5,748 nt of DNA from an uncultured Paenibacillaceae bacterium (GTDB taxonomy: Bacteria; Bacillota; Bacilli; Aneurinibacillales; Aneurinibacillaceae). The position numbers and the translations under genes are program-made. This document shows positions 1-5,492 of this stretch, piece after piece; position 1 is the stretch's first letter, and each line of letters begins with the position of its first letter. A model generated the notes under the pieces. It worked only from the letters and a program-made list of their open reading frames with translations. It was not told the DNA's origin and did not search any database. The stretch lies in NCBI GenBank assembly GCA_937874515.1, contig CALNBV010000233.1:1-5748 (forward strand), given 5' to 3'.

Positions 1-899
1 GCTAATGTTTTACCCATACCTGTTGGTAAAGTAATAGAAAAAAGAGAACCATGAATGGTAAGAACCTTCTCATTAATTTCCTGATATGCTTTTTCACGAA
101 GTTTGTTCATTTGACCAGTGTTATCCCAATTTTGCTTTCTTTTATATTGATCAACAGCAACATAAGGAAGATCCCTTCTTTTTTGTAAAACATCTGTTTT
201 ACGAAGGGCTGCTTGATTTTTATCGCCATCCAGTAAAAGAGAATACAGTAAGCAAATCAACAAATAATCAGATAAGTCATTTTGGTTCTTTGATTTTTGA
301 CGAACGTACCTTGTCCACGAACGTCGGATTTTACTTAATTCTATTTCAAACTCATCAATCCAGGCATGAAGTTGTTCTTTAGTTAATGGAAATAAAATTT
401 GAACTTCTTCGGGCAAATATGATAGGAGATTAGATAGTTGGTTCAAGAAGCCATCTAAAATTAGAGCATCAATTTGAATATGCAGTCGTTTACGTTCTTC
501 ATCAGTAAATTTTATTGATTCAATTTCAATGTTATTTAGATTTCCATGATGACGGCGAACAATAACAAAGAGAAAAAAAGGGAGAAAGAGGAATTCCCCC
601 CCCTTTTGTTTTAAGAAATGATCTGTAATAAAGTAGGTTAGAATGGAAGAAAGTAGGGCGTGATTTTTCTTTTTATCTTTAGAGTCTTTCTCGCTGGTAA
701 TATATTTTTGAAAATACTCAGTTGATTTCCCAAAGTCATGGAAAAGAGAAAGAATAGAAACAAGAGATTTAAAAACATCATCATCCTTTAGATTTTGCTG
801 AATTTCTTTTAAGTAAAATTGATTTAGTTCATAAACACCTTCTAAATGACATTTTAGTGACTGAATCGGTTTATCATGACTTATTAAGATTTCTTCCAT
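1..899 (-). CDS. cas3: Cas3 HD nuclease-helicase, N-terminal 299 residues (partial)
   Basis: This is the start of the type I CRISPR effector nuclease, which Cascade recruits to unwind and degrade target DNA. The reading frame is open from ATG at 899 to the window edge. An N-terminal HD domain is visible: H18, the LFHDFGK motif (H54, D55, K58), H80 in NHALL, the RRHHG motif (H117, H118) and D224/D226 in LLLDGDK are likely metal ligands or active-site residues. The Walker A motif LPTGMGKT (residues 291-298) appears just before the edge, so the helicase domain is cut off and nothing can be said about its integrity. An AAGGTGGG ribosome-binding site lies about 8 nt upstream, and the gene starts 17 nt after the cas5 stop. 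A run of eight Gs (596-603, codons 99-101) keeps the frame here, giving K-G-G-E. Identification as cas3 is firm; downstream cas4-cas1-cas2 are expected but not visible. Confidence 0.95.
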   Translation of the reverse strand, partial: MEEILISHDKPIQSLKCHLEGVYELNQFYLKEIQQNLKDDDVFKSLVSILSLFHDFGKSTEYFQKYITSEKDSKDKKKNHALLSSILTYFITDHFLKQKGGEFLFLPFFLFVIVRRHHGNLNNIEIESIKFTDEERKRLHIQIDALILDGFLNQLSNLLSYLPEEVQILFPLTKEQLHAWIDEFEIELSKIRRSWTRYVRQKSKNQNDLSDYLLICLLYSLLLDGDKNQAALRKTDVLQKRRDLPYVAVDQYKRKQNWDNTGQMNKLREKAYQEINEKVLTIHGSLFSITLPTGMGKTL

Positions 900-916
900 T
901 CTAACCACCCACCTTT

Positions 917-1648
917 TTAAAAGAAAATTATCCTCCGGTTATTCTGGCTTTCCCACCATCTCTTTGGGGTGCATTCCACAGTACCCCCATTACTCTCAAA
1001 AATCATCTCTTCAAATTGTTGAACAACTCGCTGTTGATTCATCCGAGTAGGCATGCGTTCTTTTAAATACTTTTTACCCTGGTTAAAAGGAATTCCCTTT
1101 TCCCATTCAATCTCACTTAAAGGTATTACAGTGGAAATTTCCCTCTGATCACTATTCTTATTTTCAATAAGTTGAAAATTTTCAACGTCGACAAATGTAA
1201 AATCAGCTAAACATTCGCTTAGTCCTAGTGATAGAGTATAAAAGGTCTTATGACCTTTTACTTCTTCAACTAATTTCCAAAAAAGTTCTTTATCTTCCAT
1301 AGTTACATATAGTCGGAAGGATGGGTTTTTTAAAAATTCTGTGCGAATTTGTGTACGAGCCCCTTCTCTTCTCTGTTTTGGAACCCAAACACTTCCTTTC
1401 GTGTTTATAAGATTTATCCCCATACGAATTTTATTAACAGGTTTATTGATTCCAATTGCTACCTTTGTATTGGCTTCCCCTAATATATGGATATATTCGT
1501 TGTTATCTTTTTCCAAACCTAATATCGCGCCTAAAACCCCAAAGGTAGTTGTTGGTGGAATGAAGGAAAATGTAAGGGGGGAAGATGTGGTATAAAACTT
1601 GCGAAAATGGCCTAAATCCCCAGTTAGATCAAAAATCAACGTTTCCAT
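917..1648 (-). CDS. cas5: Cas5 (Cas5h/Cas5b type), type I-B Cascade subunit
   Basis: This 243-residue protein has the length and N-terminal pattern of Cas5 from type I-B systems. In Cascade, Cas5 is a single-copy RAMP-fold subunit that caps the crRNA 5' handle and contacts Cas8. The N-terminus reads GDLGHFRKFYTTSSPL followed by FIPPTTTFGVLGAILGL (residues 10-45), the typical Cas5h opening in which a small-residue/proline stretch leads into the first helix of the ferredoxin-like fold. It lies 14 nt after the cas7 stop and 17 nt before cas3. Its ribosome-binding site is weak (GGGG, 8 nt before ATG) compared with the strong sites of cas6, cas8b and cas7. That would fit low stoichiometry or translational coupling to cas7, but this is inference. 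The stop is TAA at 919-917. No truncation or frameshift is seen. Confidence 0.93.
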   Translation of the reverse strand: METLIFDLTGDLGHFRKFYTTSSPLTFSFIPPTTTFGVLGAILGLEKDNNEYIHILGEANTKVAIGINKPVNKIRMGINLINTKGSVWVPKQRREGARTQIRTEFLKNPSFRLYVTMEDKELFWKLVEEVKGHKTFYTLSLGLSECLADFTFVDVENFQLIENKNSDQREISTVIPLSEIEWEKGIPFNQGKKYLKERMPTRMNQQRVVQQFEEMIFESNGGTVECTPKRWWESQNNRRIIFF

Positions 1649-1662
1649 AGGCTCATCCCCAC

Positions 1663-2622
1663 TTACAAGGAGAGACGTTTTGTCGGAATATTTTCTTCTT
1701 CTAAAGCTTCAAATAAATTTTCACTAGTTTCCATACGACCATCCATAGCAATTTGCACTTCTAGAATGTGTTCTTTTTCTTGTTTCAAGCGATTAACAAG
1801 AGCAGACATATCTAAAAGTCCATCTTCAATATCTCGGATTTTTTCATCCTCAATCTCACTTTGCAGGTGAACAAGCTTATCTAATTCCCCAATATGAAAA
1901 CGATCCTTTTGATACACCACACGTACTAACAAACGAGGTTGTTGCCCCACTTTGGAGCGGGAAATTAAGTTTTTCGTTCCGTTCCATAAACCGTCGAGAA
2001 GTTTTTCAACGTCTTCTTCCTGTAAATGAGTCAAAGCTCCAGCATTCTCGTTTACAATGCCATAAAAAGAAATCAGGGAATAAGGTAATACATACTCTTC
2101 ACGAAATGTTTTTTGGGTTTTGTTTTCTCCCGCTGCAAAAGCCCCTGTTCCTTTTAAATGTTGGATTTGTACTCGGTGCAAAGATTGTCCCATTTTAAAC
2201 TGAATAGGTCCGGTAAGTGTAATAGACCCCTTTTCTTTTGTACTTTTTTCTAAAGGAACTGTCCCACCAAATAGGCGAATATCGATACACTGGGAAAGCA
2301 TGTTTTCTTGGATAATTTGCTTCATTTCAGCAAGATTGGAGACAGTAGATTTTCCGATTTTTTCTCCATCCTTTAATAGAAAATCCTCTGCTCTCGTTTT
2401 TGCATCCTGGATAACCCCATTTTCATCACTGATTTCACGAACAAAAATTTCCTCCCCTCGAAAATCATGAAGAAAGTCACGAATGGTTCTTTTTAAACGA
2501 ACATCGGTGACATAGTTTTTCCCCGTTTCTTCATCTACCCGAGGTTTGTTTTCATCCACTGGGTCGCCATTGGGGTTAGTCCATGCTACATCATACAGAA
2601 ACAAGATTTCAGAGCGATTCAT
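1663..2622 (-). CDS. cas7: Cas7 (Csh2 type), type I-B Cascade backbone
   Basis: This 319-residue protein is the RAMP-fold backbone subunit that polymerises along the crRNA spacer in Cascade; several copies are present per complex in the family. It shows the Csh2/Cas7b signature in order: EILFLYDVAWTNPNGDP (residues 5-21), TDVRLKRTIRDF (39-50), then DIRLFGG (114-120) followed by GSITLTGPIQF and the SLHRV segment (132-151). In this family GSxTGPxQF is the characteristic central motif. The ATG at 2622 has a strong AAAGGAGGA site inside the end of cas8b and overlaps that gene by 14 nt, so the two are probably translationally coupled. The strong site suits a subunit needed in several copies. The stop is TAA at 1665-1663. 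The gene appears intact. Confidence 0.96.
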   Translation of the reverse strand: MNRSEILFLYDVAWTNPNGDPVDENKPRVDEETGKNYVTDVRLKRTIRDFLHDFRGEEIFVREISDENGVIQDAKTRAEDFLLKDGEKIGKSTVSNLAEMKQIIQENMLSQCIDIRLFGGTVPLEKSTKEKGSITLTGPIQFKMGQSLHRVQIQHLKGTGAFAAGENKTQKTFREEYVLPYSLISFYGIVNENAGALTHLQEEDVEKLLDGLWNGTKNLISRSKVGQQPRLLVRVVYQKDRFHIGELDKLVHLQSEIEDEKIRDIEDGLLDMSALVNRLKQEKEHILEVQIAMDGRMETSENLFEALEEENIPTKRLSL

Positions 2623-3037
2623 TGTTTATTTCCTCCTTTGAATTAACTTGATTATCCTTTTCCCTTTTCGGAATAATCTCATTCCTTAAAGTCATACCCG
2701 CAACAAAATAAAAATTCAATTCATCAATGGACAACGTCCACTTAGAATCAGAACCCAAAATTAACGAATTAACCTCAGAAAAAACAAGTTGTTTTTCTTT
2801 GTCCAAAGCTTTATATTCTGTGAACTTCTGCATTAACTTTGAAGTTAAACCGATAATCCCCCGCTCATTTAAACGTAAGCCAGCCAATTGTTCACGGAAA
2901 GGAGTAGATTTTCTGGTGGCATATTGCAAATCTAAAAATGCCTGAGTCAAAGCCCCAAGAAGAAAAATCCCCTTCTTTTCCGGTGTATCCATACGGCGGC
3001 TATACCGTTGAAATACCTCATCAAATTTTGATTCCAT
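2609..3037 (-). CDS. cas11b: Cas11b, small Cascade subunit from an internal start inside cas8b
   Basis: An in-frame ATG at 3037 (M455 of Cas8b) is preceded by AAGGAAGGTGA ending 4 nt upstream, which strongly resembles the AAGGAGGTGA site at the same spacing before cas6. Initiation here would give a 142-residue product starting MESKFDEVFQRY and made of predominantly helix-favouring sequence. Type I-B, I-C and I-D systems are known to translate the small subunit Cas11 independently from the 3' end of the large-subunit gene; Cas11 lines the inner face of Cascade in two or more copies. The position, size and ribosome-binding site fit that model. It has not been shown for this gene. The alternative is a chance purine-rich stretch encoding the KEGENM peptide, so ribosome profiling or an initiation-codon test would decide. 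Confidence 0.7.
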   Translation of the reverse strand: MESKFDEVFQRYSRRMDTPEKKGIFLLGALTQAFLDLQYATRKSTPFREQLAGLRLNERGIIGLTSKLMQKFTEYKALDKEKQLVFSEVNSLILGSDSKWTLSIDELNFYFVAGMTLRNEIIPKREKDNQVNSKEEINNESL

Positions 3038-4399
3038 ATTTTCACCTTCCTTAATGGGATTCAGTAAGTTTAATTCATCAAAAAACAATAAATCCATTAA
3101 AGCATCATAAGCTTTCCCTCTAAAATGCTCGTCTCGTAAAAATGCTCGTCGAATGGCAAACATAAAATATCTCATTAGAAAGTCAATGGAAATTCGTACG
3201 TCCTTAAACACTTTGTTCACGATTTCTAAGAAATATTTATCTAAATCATTGTCCCGTTTTCCCTCATCAGACTTTGCAAAAAAAGTTCGAATTCTTCCAA
3301 AATCAAAACCACTTCCCTCAGTATGAAAAGCTTTTTCTACTTGGACCTTAGCTTTAAAAATGGTTGATAAACGGGAAGGGAGAACATCTTCTATTAATAG
3401 AAGAATACGCTCCGCACTTTGGACTTTTTTCATAAAGAGAAAGTTTAACATGACGAGGTCATTTTCTTCAGATAGCCAGGCTAAGTCATCTTCTTCATTA
3501 GTTAGGTAATTATTAACAACGTCTTTCCCTTTCAAAGATACTTTCGAATCAAGTTTTTCCATTAACTTAAAAAGAACTTCTTTTGCCGCATCCGATTCTG
3601 GAAGGAAAAACTTAGGAATTAATAGATAGGATAAACCGTAAAAATTATAATAAAGCTGTTTTTCAATAACCTTTTTCCCTTCCTGTAATTCCAAATTACA
3701 ATCAGAACATACAGGGAAATTACGCCAGGACAATTCTTCATTAAAATGTCCTGAAATAAAACCAGGTTTATCAATAGTGTAAAAACGAAAAGCGGGTGAA
3801 CCTGCAGAAACCATTTCCTTTCTTTCCCCGCAAACCGAACAAACTTGTTGTTTACTGGAAATCTTATTTTCCTTTTCGGTTACCGTTTGGAAAAAAAGAG
3901 TTTTAATTTCTTCTATTTCAGCAGGATAGTTTCCATCAATACTGAGGCTTAATAAAACCCCTTCTTTAAAAATTGCCTTATCATGATTCATTAAATCTTG
4001 AAGAATGTGTTCAGAAGAGTTAGTTAGAGCTACATTCATTTTCCTTACAAAATCCTTAATATTATCAGGAAGATGTTTTTCTTTTTTAACTAGAGCTTTA
4101 AACCAACCAAAAAATTTTACTGGTAAGGTCTTCTCCACTTCAGTAATTAATGCACTAGGTGAATCATTTGGCCCGTTAGGACCACCTTTACGATATAAAA
4201 ACTTGTCTAAAGTTCCTTCTGATAATTCTTCTAAATGGACTTCTTGATATTGAAATCCGTCTCCAATCGTATTAAATTCTACGACTAAAGCGTATTTATA
4301 GTTCCTAAGGGTTATAGGAGTAAGTAATGTAGATAAAGGATTGCTATTGCCATTTTGATCTTGGCTATATCGACCAATATCCCGAACAGCCGTTATCAT
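2609..4399 (-). CDS. cas8b: Cas8b (Csh1 type), type I-B Cascade large subunit
   Basis: This is the large subunit of type I-B Cascade, which in this family recognises the PAM and helps recruit Cas3. At 596 residues it has the usual Csh1 length. A zinc-finger-like pair, CSVCGERKE (C187, C190) and CSDCN (C231, C234), lies in the first half, as in other Csh1/TM1802-type Cas8b proteins. I chose ATG 4399 rather than the in-frame ATG at 4444. The later start is preceded by AAAAGGAGGG with 9 nt spacing and gives the sensible N-terminus MITAVRDIGRYS; the earlier one has no ribosome-binding site and lies inside the 3' end of cas6. The gap to the cas6 stop is then 22 nt. The last 142 residues are probably also made separately as Cas11b. 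The stop TGA overlaps the start of cas7 by 14 nt. Confidence 0.93.
   Translation of the reverse strand: MITAVRDIGRYSQDQNGNSNPLSTLLTPITLRNYKYALVVEFNTIGDGFQYQEVHLEELSEGTLDKFLYRKGGPNGPNDSPSALITEVEKTLPVKFFGWFKALVKKEKHLPDNIKDFVRKMNVALTNSSEHILQDLMNHDKAIFKEGVLLSLSIDGNYPAEIEEIKTLFFQTVTEKENKISSKQQVCSVCGERKEMVSAGSPAFRFYTIDKPGFISGHFNEELSWRNFPVCSDCNLELQEGKKVIEKQLYYNFYGLSYLLIPKFFLPESDAAKEVLFKLMEKLDSKVSLKGKDVVNNYLTNEEDDLAWLSEENDLVMLNFLFMKKVQSAERILLLIEDVLPSRLSTIFKAKVQVEKAFHTEGSGFDFGRIRTFFAKSDEGKRDNDLDKYFLEIVNKVFKDVRISIDFLMRYFMFAIRRAFLRDEHFRGKAYDALMDLLFFDELNLLNPIKEGENMESKFDEVFQRYSRRMDTPEKKGIFLLGALTQAFLDLQYATRKSTPFREQLAGLRLNERGIIGLTSKLMQKFTEYKALDKEKQLVFSEVNSLILGSDSKWTLSIDELNFYFVAGMTLRNEIIPKREKDNQVNSKEEINNESL
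3042..3052 (-). promoter_or_regulatory. Internal ribosome-binding site for Cas11b
   Basis: AAGGAAGGTGA lies within the cas8b reading frame, 4 nt before the in-frame ATG at 3037. It pairs well with the anti-Shine-Dalgarno sequence apart from one inserted A. Its strength and spacing match the real site in front of cas6, which is why an internal small-subunit product is proposed. Confidence 0.65.
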
Positions 4400-4408
4400 T
4401 TCCGTGAT

Positions 4409-4418
4409 CCCTCCTTTT
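4409..4418 (-). promoter_or_regulatory. Ribosome-binding site that fixes the cas8b start
   Basis: AAAAGGAGGG sits in the short gap between the cas6 stop and ATG 4399, with 9 nt spacing. It supports that ATG over the in-frame ATG at 4444, which has no comparable site. Confidence 0.85.
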
Positions 4419-4421
4419 CTA

Positions 4422-5156
4422 TTAGATATTATCAACCATTCCAAAGCCTAAAGCGTTTTTGGATCCAAGTGCAGCATCTAAAGCAGTTTTGAGTAATCTA
4501 GTATCACCAATTAACTTAAATTTTCCACTATATCCTTTAATAACAGTATTCTTAAAAACCACAATGCTTTGTTTAAAATAATCACCAATTGGTTGGATTT
4601 GAAAGTTACCAAATTCAACTTCTTCTCCAAAAAGAATTCTTGCTTTGCGAAGGAGATTATTCATGACAATTTGAGAAAAATCTTTATCCTTAGGATGGTG
4701 ATAGAGAGTATACTTTTTCCAATCAGCATGGTAAAGGGTAGAATAAGTTACAATAGGTGATAAAGTTTTAACAACAGTACTTTCTCCTTTTACTTCAGGT
4801 ACCTTCATCTCCATTCCATCAACATTTAAAATTTGATTTCCAATGCGAAACCCATTTTGCAAAAATAATTTTCCCATTCCATCTATAAACTCTTTTACAG
4901 GTGAGGTTATTTTTAAAGTTACAGGACCAAAAAAACGAATGTGACCTACTTCTTTATTTATTTCGTACTTTCCGTAAAGTCGTGAAAATGAGAATAAAGG
5001 AAACCTTCTGTTATCAATTTGATAGGCATGATCATGAAGGAATTCGGCAAAGGAAGGGTCCAGAGTATGATAAATTCCTGCCTGGATTAATCCGTTGTAA
5101 TGGATAGGCAATTGAATGTAGGATTGAGTGCTAGTTAAGGTTAATTTGATTTGCAT
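4422..5156 (-). CDS. cas6: Cas6, CRISPR repeat endoribonuclease
   Basis: This 244-residue protein matches Cas6, the RAMP-family RNase that cuts pre-crRNA in each repeat and leaves the 8-nt 5' handle used by Cascade. The N-terminal ferredoxin fold contains GLIQAGIYHTL and FLHDHAY (H30, H41 and H43 are catalytic-histidine candidates), followed by RRFPLFSFSRLYG, the usual Cas6 strand. The C-terminus carries the glycine-rich loop ALGSKNALGFGMV (about residues 229-241), diagnostic for the family. ATG 5156 is preceded by a near-perfect AAGGAGGTGA site. It is the first cas gene of the operon. A crRNA-like element with Cas6-type repeats lies directly in its mRNA leader, so Cas6 could cut its own transcript (see findings). 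The stop is TAA at 4424-4422. No defect is seen. Confidence 0.95.
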   Translation of the reverse strand: MQIKLTLTSTQSYIQLPIHYNGLIQAGIYHTLDPSFAEFLHDHAYQIDNRRFPLFSFSRLYGKYEINKEVGHIRFFGPVTLKITSPVKEFIDGMGKLFLQNGFRIGNQILNVDGMEMKVPEVKGESTVVKTLSPIVTYSTLYHADWKKYTLYHHPKDKDFSQIVMNNLLRKARILFGEEVEFGNFQIQPIGDYFKQSIVVFKNTVIKGYSGKFKLIGDTRLLKTALDAALGSKNALGFGMVDNI

Positions 5157-5160
5157 ACAT

Positions 5161-5170
5161 TCACCTCCTT
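5161..5170 (-). promoter_or_regulatory. Very strong ribosome-binding site of cas6
   Basis: AAGGAGGTGA is fully complementary to the 3' end of Bacillus-type 16S rRNA and lies 4 nt before the cas6 ATG. It lies 10 nt downstream of the second pseudo-repeat, so processing or folding of that element could affect cas6 translation. Confidence 0.85.
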
Positions 5171-5180
5171 TTTGTTTAAA

Positions 5181-5210
5181 AGATGCATCCCTGAAAGGTA
5201 GGCTAATTCA
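5181..5210 (-). repeat. Weaker second pseudo-repeat
   Basis: Aligned on its TACCT core, this stretch shares TACCT-T-AG-GAT with pseudo-repeat 1 (15 of 30 positions overall, 11 of 14 in the core) and TTA-C-TACCT-T-AGG-AT with the I-B repeat class. The 3' part (GCATCT) has lost the ATTGAAAC handle. A decayed downstream repeat is usual for CreR/CreA-type elements. On its own the match would not be convincing. Confidence 0.4.
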
Positions 5211-5233
5211 TAATCATTCTTGATCAGGTTTTA

Positions 5234-5263
5234 ATTTCAATCTCTTATAGGTAAAATGAAAGT
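5234..5263 (-). repeat. Degenerate type I-B CRISPR repeat (pseudo-repeat 1)
   Basis: Thirty bases read ACTTTCATTT, then TACCTATAAG, then AGATTGAAAT on the minus strand. From memory, Firmicute I-B repeats of the 30-nt class contain TACCTATGAG followed by ATTGAAAC. Aligned without gaps to such a repeat, 21 of 30 positions agree, including all of TACCTAT and all of ATTGAAA. The final base is T instead of C. It is a single copy, so it was recognised by family resemblance rather than by repetition. Confidence 0.65.
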
Positions 5264-5273
5264 AATTTACTTA

Positions 5274-5411
5274 TTATTTTTTATATTTTTCGAGTTGGTT
5301 GGTTTTGAAAATAGTCATTTTAATACTACTTATATTTTTTTCAATCACTTTATCAGATTGTTTTGTTTCAATCTTATGTTTACAAAAGGATATTTCAATT
5401 CTTTTATCCAT
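5274..5411 (-). CDS. Unrecognised 45-residue basic small protein ahead of cas6
   Basis: ATG 5411 is preceded by a near-perfect AAAGGAGGA site with 5 nt spacing. The frame runs 45 codons and ends in two consecutive in-frame stops (TAA TAA). It is the first ORF of the transcript, 38-40 nt after the predicted start site and 118 nt before cas6. The product begins MDKRIEISFCKHKIETK and ends LEKYKK. It is lysine-rich and hydrophilic, with one cysteine, no signal peptide and no membrane segment. ATTGAAA recurs every 27 nt at codons 5-7, 14-16 and 23-25 (the last only as ATTGAAA), so Ile-Glu appears with a nine-residue period. I do not recognise the family. The strong ribosome-binding site argues that it is translated. 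It could be a leader peptide, a regulator, or the toxin-like partner of the adjacent guide RNA; none of these is demonstrated. Confidence 0.6.
   Translation of the reverse strand: MDKRIEISFCKHKIETKQSDKVIEKNISSIKMTIFKTNQLEKYKK
5317..5344 (-). promoter_or_regulatory. Possible internal promoter inside the small ORF
   Basis: TTGAAA (5344-5339) and TAAAAT (5322-5317) are separated by 16 nt. Transcription would begin near 5310 and could produce the crRNA-like element without the small ORF. In DNA this A/T-rich, such boxes arise by chance, so confidence is low. Confidence 0.22.
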
Positions 5412-5455
5412 TTAAATCCTCCTTTATAAGATATTTTACATCACCTCACTCTCAT

Positions 5456-5485
5456 ATTATAAAAACTAATTAAGAAATATATCAA
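5456..5485 (-). promoter_or_regulatory. Sigma-A promoter of the small ORF-cas operon
   Basis: TTGATA (-35, 5485-5480) and a perfect TATAAT (-10, 5461-5456) are separated by 18 nt. The predicted start near 5449 gives a short leader ending in the strong ribosome-binding site at 5411. No terminator is seen between here and cas3, so this is the likely main promoter for all cas genes in the window. The -35 box sits in the centre of a 17-nt dyad (AATATA-CTTGA-TATATT), and the spacer region matches the nearby pseudo-spacer, so both protein and RNA-guided repression are possible. Confidence 0.75.
5460..5476 (+). promoter_or_regulatory. Putative protospacer for the crRNA-like guide, within the cas promoter
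   Basis: The plus strand reads TAAAAACTAATTAAGAA, while the guide begins TAAAACCTGATCAAGAA, so 14 of 17 positions agree. Mismatches are at guide positions 6, 9 and 12. Positions 6 and 12 are the flipped-out bases that type I Cascade ignores, and position 9 would be a G:T wobble with the target strand. Matching largely ends at position 18. The trinucleotide 5' of the site is TTA, the PAM position; whether this Cascade accepts TTA is unknown. Bound Cascade would cover part of the -10 and the -10/-35 spacer. Confidence 0.5.
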
Positions 5486-5492
5486 GTATATT
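5476..5492. repeat. Dyad centred on the -35 box (possible operator)
   Basis: AATATA and TATATT are perfect inverted arms around CTTGA. The dyad covers the -35 hexamer, where a dimeric repressor could act. Arms made only of A and T can arise by chance in this region. Confidence 0.25.

Larger units (their letters stand above)
5181..5263 (-). ncRNA. Putative CreR/CreA-like crRNA: pseudo-repeat, pseudo-spacer, pseudo-repeat
   Basis: In the leader between the small ORF and cas6 lies a mini-array-like structure: a degenerate I-B repeat (5263-5234), a 23-nt pseudo-spacer (5233-5211) and a weaker second repeat (5210-5181). The repeat cores TACCT are 53 nt apart, shorter than the about 65-nt period of genuine I-B arrays, so this is not a normal array unit. 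Cas6 cleavage ahead of ATTGAAAT would give a handle close to the canonical ATTGAAAC. The guide then begins TAAAACCTGATCAAGAA and matches the operon's own promoter (5460-5476). Cas-regulatory RNAs of this design (CreR) and the CreA antitoxin RNAs of CreTA pairs are known in type I systems, in which partial guide pairing lets Cascade bind and repress without cleavage. Function here is inferred; expression is unverified. Confidence 0.55.

Noticed and set aside
86..382. Open frame on the plus strand over cas3, and similar plus-strand frames over cas5, cas8b and cas6
   Set aside because: They lie opposite clearly identified cas genes, have no recognisable product and no ribosome-binding sites, and are read as antisense shadows.
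4400..4444. N-terminal extension of Cas8b from the in-frame ATG at 4444
   Set aside because: It lacks a ribosome-binding site, overlaps the end of cas6, and encodes residues unlike a Cas8b start. AAAAGGAGGG is correctly placed for ATG 4399.
5260..5272. Palindrome AAGTAA-A-TTACTT just before and overlapping pseudo-repeat 1
   Set aside because: Short, A/T-only apart from one G:C pair per arm, and without a T-tract; not supported as a terminator or operator.
5432..5446. Start-stop pair (GAGGTG followed by ATG TAA) near the transcript start
   Set aside because: The purine run directly abuts the ATG, leaving no proper spacing, and the ORF has one codon. Leader-level regulation by it would be speculation.
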